From NCBI GenBank assembly GCA_026936335.1, contig JAPMXV010000054.1, positions 368,962 through 432,961 of the forward strand: a DNA stretch of 64,000 bases. Reading direction: 5' to 3'. The number at the start of each line of letters is the position of its first letter. Position 1 is the stretch's first letter. Below are positions 63,864-64,000 of this stretch, one piece after another. The translations under genes were made by a program, and so were the position numbers. This DNA comes from Mantamonas sphyraenae. Its lineage: Eukaryota > CRuMs > Mantamonadidae. The notes below the pieces were generated by a model. The model saw only the letters and a list, made by a program, of their open reading frames with translations. It did not search any database and was not told the origin of the DNA.

Positions 63864-64000
63864 TTAGGGTTAGGGTTAGGGTTAGGGTTAGGGTTAGGTT
63901 AGGGTTAGGGTTAGGGTTAGGGTTAGGGTTAGGGTTAGGGTTAGGGTTAGGGTTAGGGTTAGGGTTAGGGTTAGGGTTAGGGTTAGGGTTAGGGTTAGGG
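63864..64000 (+). repeat. Telomere, (TTAGGG)n
   Basis: TTAGGG repeats run to the last base, G-rich strand 5' to 3' toward the right, so the right edge is a chromosome end. One copy near 63895-63900 lacks a G (TTAGG then TTAGGG), which could be a variant repeat or a sequencing slip. Confidence 0.98.

Overview
This is a GC-rich, gene-dense nuclear segment from a eukaryote, and it ends at a real chromosome end: perfect TTAGGG repeats run from about 63864 to the last base. Evidence for a eukaryote: spliceosomal introns (GT..AG, donors often GTACGT, GTGAGT or GTAAGT, acceptors often CACAG), eukaryote-only families (eRF3, eIF3k, importin-4, PLAA, SNARE, V-ATPase), intron-bearing tRNA genes and a telomere. 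A Qb-SNARE of the NPSN type and a plant/oomycete-like type II glycosyltransferase argue against an animal or fungus. Kelch-RhoGEF, DSP-gelsolin and BTB/F-box/LRR fusions look like a free-living heterotrophic protist. I cannot place it more closely.

Layout: I find 29 protein genes (one cut by the left edge) and 3 tRNA genes in 64 kb, with intergenic gaps often 2-100 bp. 1-6.1 kb: IFRD-like 3' end, ELM2-SANT protein, V-ATPase subunit C, eRF3. 6.2-20.7 kb: a GNL3-type GTPase facing minus-strand signalling genes (DH-PH-Kelch-PB1 RhoGEF, membrane DSP-gelsolin phosphatase), PLAA/Doa1 and an NPSN-type SNARE. 20.8-26 kb: a protein with 22 IQ motifs followed 15 bp later by a MUN/DUF810-like protein. 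26-35 kb: glycosyltransferase, BTB/F-box/LRR protein, alanine racemase and an ankyrin protein, all on the minus strand. 35-42 kb: a LUMINIDEPENDENS/PNUTS-like protein, tRNA-Ser(CGA), eIF3k, the tRNA-splicing endonuclease subunit SEN15, and SIL1. 42-51.3 kb: cyclophilin PPIL1, C4-sterol methyl oxidase, phosphate symporter, DENN protein, importin-4. 51.3-57.2 kb: a giant IPT/cysteine-rich receptor-like protein flanked by two identical elongator tRNA-Met genes. 57.2-63.6 kb: subtelomeric genes (a multi-pass membrane protein, a short LRR/ankyrin-like gene, and a 1084-residue protein made of four copies of a domain I do not recognise), then the telomere.

Most genes are ordinary housekeeping genes of translation, trafficking, ubiquitin and signalling, and they need not act together. 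Exon models were built by hand and checked for phase. Several first introns sit inside or just after the start codon (PLAA, PPIL1, the IQ protein, GNL3). The most unusual items are the two tRNA-Met genes with a surplus of about 29 nt next to the D arm instead of the anticodon loop, and the telomere-proximal four-repeat protein.
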